This document shows, one piece after another, positions 6,185-7,557 of a stretch of DNA of 7,557 nucleotides. The notes beneath the pieces are model-generated. The model saw only the letters and a list, made by a program, of their open reading frames with translations, searched no databases and was not told the DNA's origin. Numbering within the stretch: the stretch's first letter is position 1; each line of letters begins with the position of its first letter. Both the position numbers and the translations under genes were made by a program. The DNA lies in assembly GCA_946614405.1 (NCBI GenBank), contig CAMOGZ010000066.1:1-7557 (forward strand), read 5' to 3'. This DNA is from an uncultured Eubacterium sp. Lineage in GTDB: Bacteria > Bacillota > Clostridia > Peptostreptococcales > Anaerovoracaceae.

Positions 6185-7557
6185 AGAAACTGACCATCGG
6201 CATTCTGGCCCATGTGGACTCCGGCAAGACCACATTGTCAGAAGCCATGCTGTATACGGCCGGAGAGATCCGGCGCCTGGGCCGGGTGGACCACGGGGAT
6301 TCCTTCCTCGACGGAAATCCACTGGAGCGGAACCGGGGCATCACCATCTTCTCCAAGCAGGCGATGCTGGAGTGGGAAGATACCGCAGTGACTCTGCTGG
6401 ACACACCGGGGCATGTGGACTTCTCGGCGGAGATGGAGAGGACTCTGTCGGTGCTGGACTGCGCCATCCTGGTGATCAGTGCCTCCGACGGGGTACAAAG
6501 CCATACGGAGACCCTCTGGAAACTGCTGGAAAGATACGACATCCCCACGTTTGTCTTTGTGAATAAGATGGACCTGGCGATCCGGAAGAAGGAAGAGATC
6601 GCAGAACACCTCCGGGAGAAGCTGGCTCCGGGATGTGTAGACTTCAGCCTGAAGGGAGAGGCCCTGGAGGACGGGCTGTCCCTTGCCAGTGAGAGCCTGA
6701 CGGAGGCTCTGCTGGAGACCGGAACACTGACGGAGGATGCGGTCAGAAGGGCCATCCTGTCCAGGGAAGTATTTCCCTGCTATTTCGGAAGCGCCCTGAA
6801 AAATGAAGGAGTAGAAGAATTCCTGAACGGACTCGCAGGTTTTACGACGGAGGCAGAGTACGGGACGGAATTTGCCGCCCGGGTGTTTAAGATCGCCCGG
6901 GATGATAACGGGGAACGGCTGACCTTCCTGAAGGTCACCGGTGGAAGTCTCCGTGTCAAAGAGACCATCGGAGAAGAGAAAGTAGACCAGATCCGGATCT
7001 ATTCCGGAGCACGGTACCAGAACAGAGATGAGGCGGAAGCCGGAACGGTCTGCGCTGTCACGGGACTTGCCGGCACCATGCCGGGCCAGGGACTGGGAGC
7101 AGAATCCGGCGGCCGGGAGGAGATCCTGGAGCCCTTCCTGACCTATGGGGTCGTCCTGCCGGAGGGTGTGGATGAGCATCGGGCCTTTAAGGATTTCCGG
7201 GAGCTTTCGGAAGAAGATCCCAAGCTCCACGTAAAATGGGAGCCGGCGGCATCCCAGATCACCATCCAGATGATGGGACAGGTGCAGCTGGAGATCCTCA
7301 CCAGCATGGTGGAAGAACGGTTCGGCTATCACGTGACCTTCGATGAAGGACGGATCGTATATAAGGAGACCATGGCAGAAGGAGCAGACCCTGTGGAAGG
7401 GGTGGGGCATTTTGAACCCCTGCGTCACTATGCAGAGGTCCATCTGATCCTGGAGCCCTCTGACCGGGGATCTGGCATGACATTCACCACCACCTGTGAT
7501 GAAGATGAGCTGGACCGCAACTGGCAGAGACTGATCCTGACCCATCTGATGGAAAAG
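6181..7557 (+). CDS. Translation-factor GTPase of the EF-G/Tet(M)-like ribosomal protection superfamily; 3' end outside window
   Basis: The first 459 residues are present and the frame is open to the right edge. G1 is AHVDSGKT (10-17), G2 RGITI (52-56), G3 DTPGH (74-78) with the catalytic His at 78, G4 NKMD (128-131) and G5 GSAL (203-206). The stretches LYTAGEIRRLGRVD, LERNRGITI and SVLDCAILVISASDGVQ resemble Tet(M)/Tet(O) more than EF-G, and the segment between G4 and G5 is short, as in protection proteins. Domain II covers about 228-335 (including GTMPGQGLGAE), domain III about 340-400, and domain IV starts near 405 with GVGHFEPLRHYAEVHL. The protein should bind the ribosome and hydrolyse GTP. 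Classical protection proteins have about 640 residues, so a third or more is missing, including the domain IV tip that displaces tetracycline. It is more likely a chromosomal paralogue called a translation factor GTPase than a proven resistance gene. It overlaps mnmA by four bases. Confidence 0.88.
   Translation, partial: MKKLTIGILAHVDSGKTTLSEAMLYTAGEIRRLGRVDHGDSFLDGNPLERNRGITIFSKQAMLEWEDTAVTLLDTPGHVDFSAEMERTLSVLDCAILVISASDGVQSHTETLWKLLERYDIPTFVFVNKMDLAIRKKEEIAEHLREKLAPGCVDFSLKGEALEDGLSLASESLTEALLETGTLTEDAVRRAILSREVFPCYFGSALKNEGVEEFLNGLAGFTTEAEYGTEFAARVFKIARDDNGERLTFLKVTGGSLRVKETIGEEKVDQIRIYSGARYQNRDEAEAGTVCAVTGLAGTMPGQGLGAESGGREEILEPFLTYGVVLPEGVDEHRAFKDFRELSEEDPKLHVKWEPAASQITIQMMGQVQLEILTSMVEERFGYHVTFDEGRIVYKETMAEGADPVEGVGHFEPLRHYAEVHLILEPSDRGSGMTFTTTCDEDELDRNWQRLILTHLMEK

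Noticed and set aside
6238..7545. 435-codon open frame on the minus strand opposite the GTPase gene
   Set aside because: It lies wholly antisense to a gene with all five G motifs. Its translation is rich in His, Gln, Pro and Arg with no domain I recognise. Long antisense frames are common opposite genes with this codon use.
1..7557. Mobile element, CRISPR array, phage genes or defence system
   Set aside because: No transposase, integrase, repeat-spacer pattern, terminal inverted repeats or defence domains are seen. The genes are housekeeping types with similar codon use throughout.

Overview
The window looks like chromosomal DNA from a Gram-positive anaerobe of the class Clostridia (Bacillota). 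Support for this comes from strong purine-rich Shine-Dalgarno sites, AT-rich intergenic regions with near-consensus sigma-A promoters between fairly GC-rich genes, a secreted cell-wall amidase with a lysine-rich FN3-like region, a clostridial-style MnmA, and a tetracycline-protection-like GTPase. I cannot assign a genus. I see no transposase, phage gene, CRISPR array, tRNA or rRNA.

Layout. (1) Bases 2-1507 (+) are the 3' part of a CPA2/Kef-type cation:proton antiporter with an extra membrane block and two C-terminal RCK_C (TrkA-C) domains. (2) A hairpin at 1520-1547 serves this gene and the convergent uracil permease gene uraA (1558-2838, -). (3) A 153-base AT-rich divergent region holds opposed promoters for uraA and for a secreted zinc N-acetylmuramoyl-L-alanine amidase (2992-3933, +). 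(4) A 19-bp stem hairpin at 3956-4002 separates the amidase gene from convergent cysK (4020-4952, -), which encodes cysteine synthase. (5) A 170-base divergent region holds a near-perfect cysK promoter, an extended -10 promoter for mnmA, and a small dyad between them. (6) mnmA (5123-6184, +), a tRNA 2-thiouridylase gene, overlaps by ATGA a translation-factor GTPase of the EF-G/Tet(M) superfamily. That gene runs from 6181 past the right edge.

How the genes relate. The first four genes look like separately transcribed housekeeping units in alternating orientation, each ending at a shared bidirectional hairpin. The functional links I can propose are two. CysK makes cysteine, the usual sulfur source for the U34 thiolation done by MnmA, and the two genes are divergent neighbours. 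MnmA is co-transcribed and probably translationally coupled with the ribosome-associated GTPase, so both would act on decoding or elongation. No intergenic stretch reaches 300 bases. I found no strong evidence of a wholly new system. The mnmA-GTPase pair is the most interesting item.
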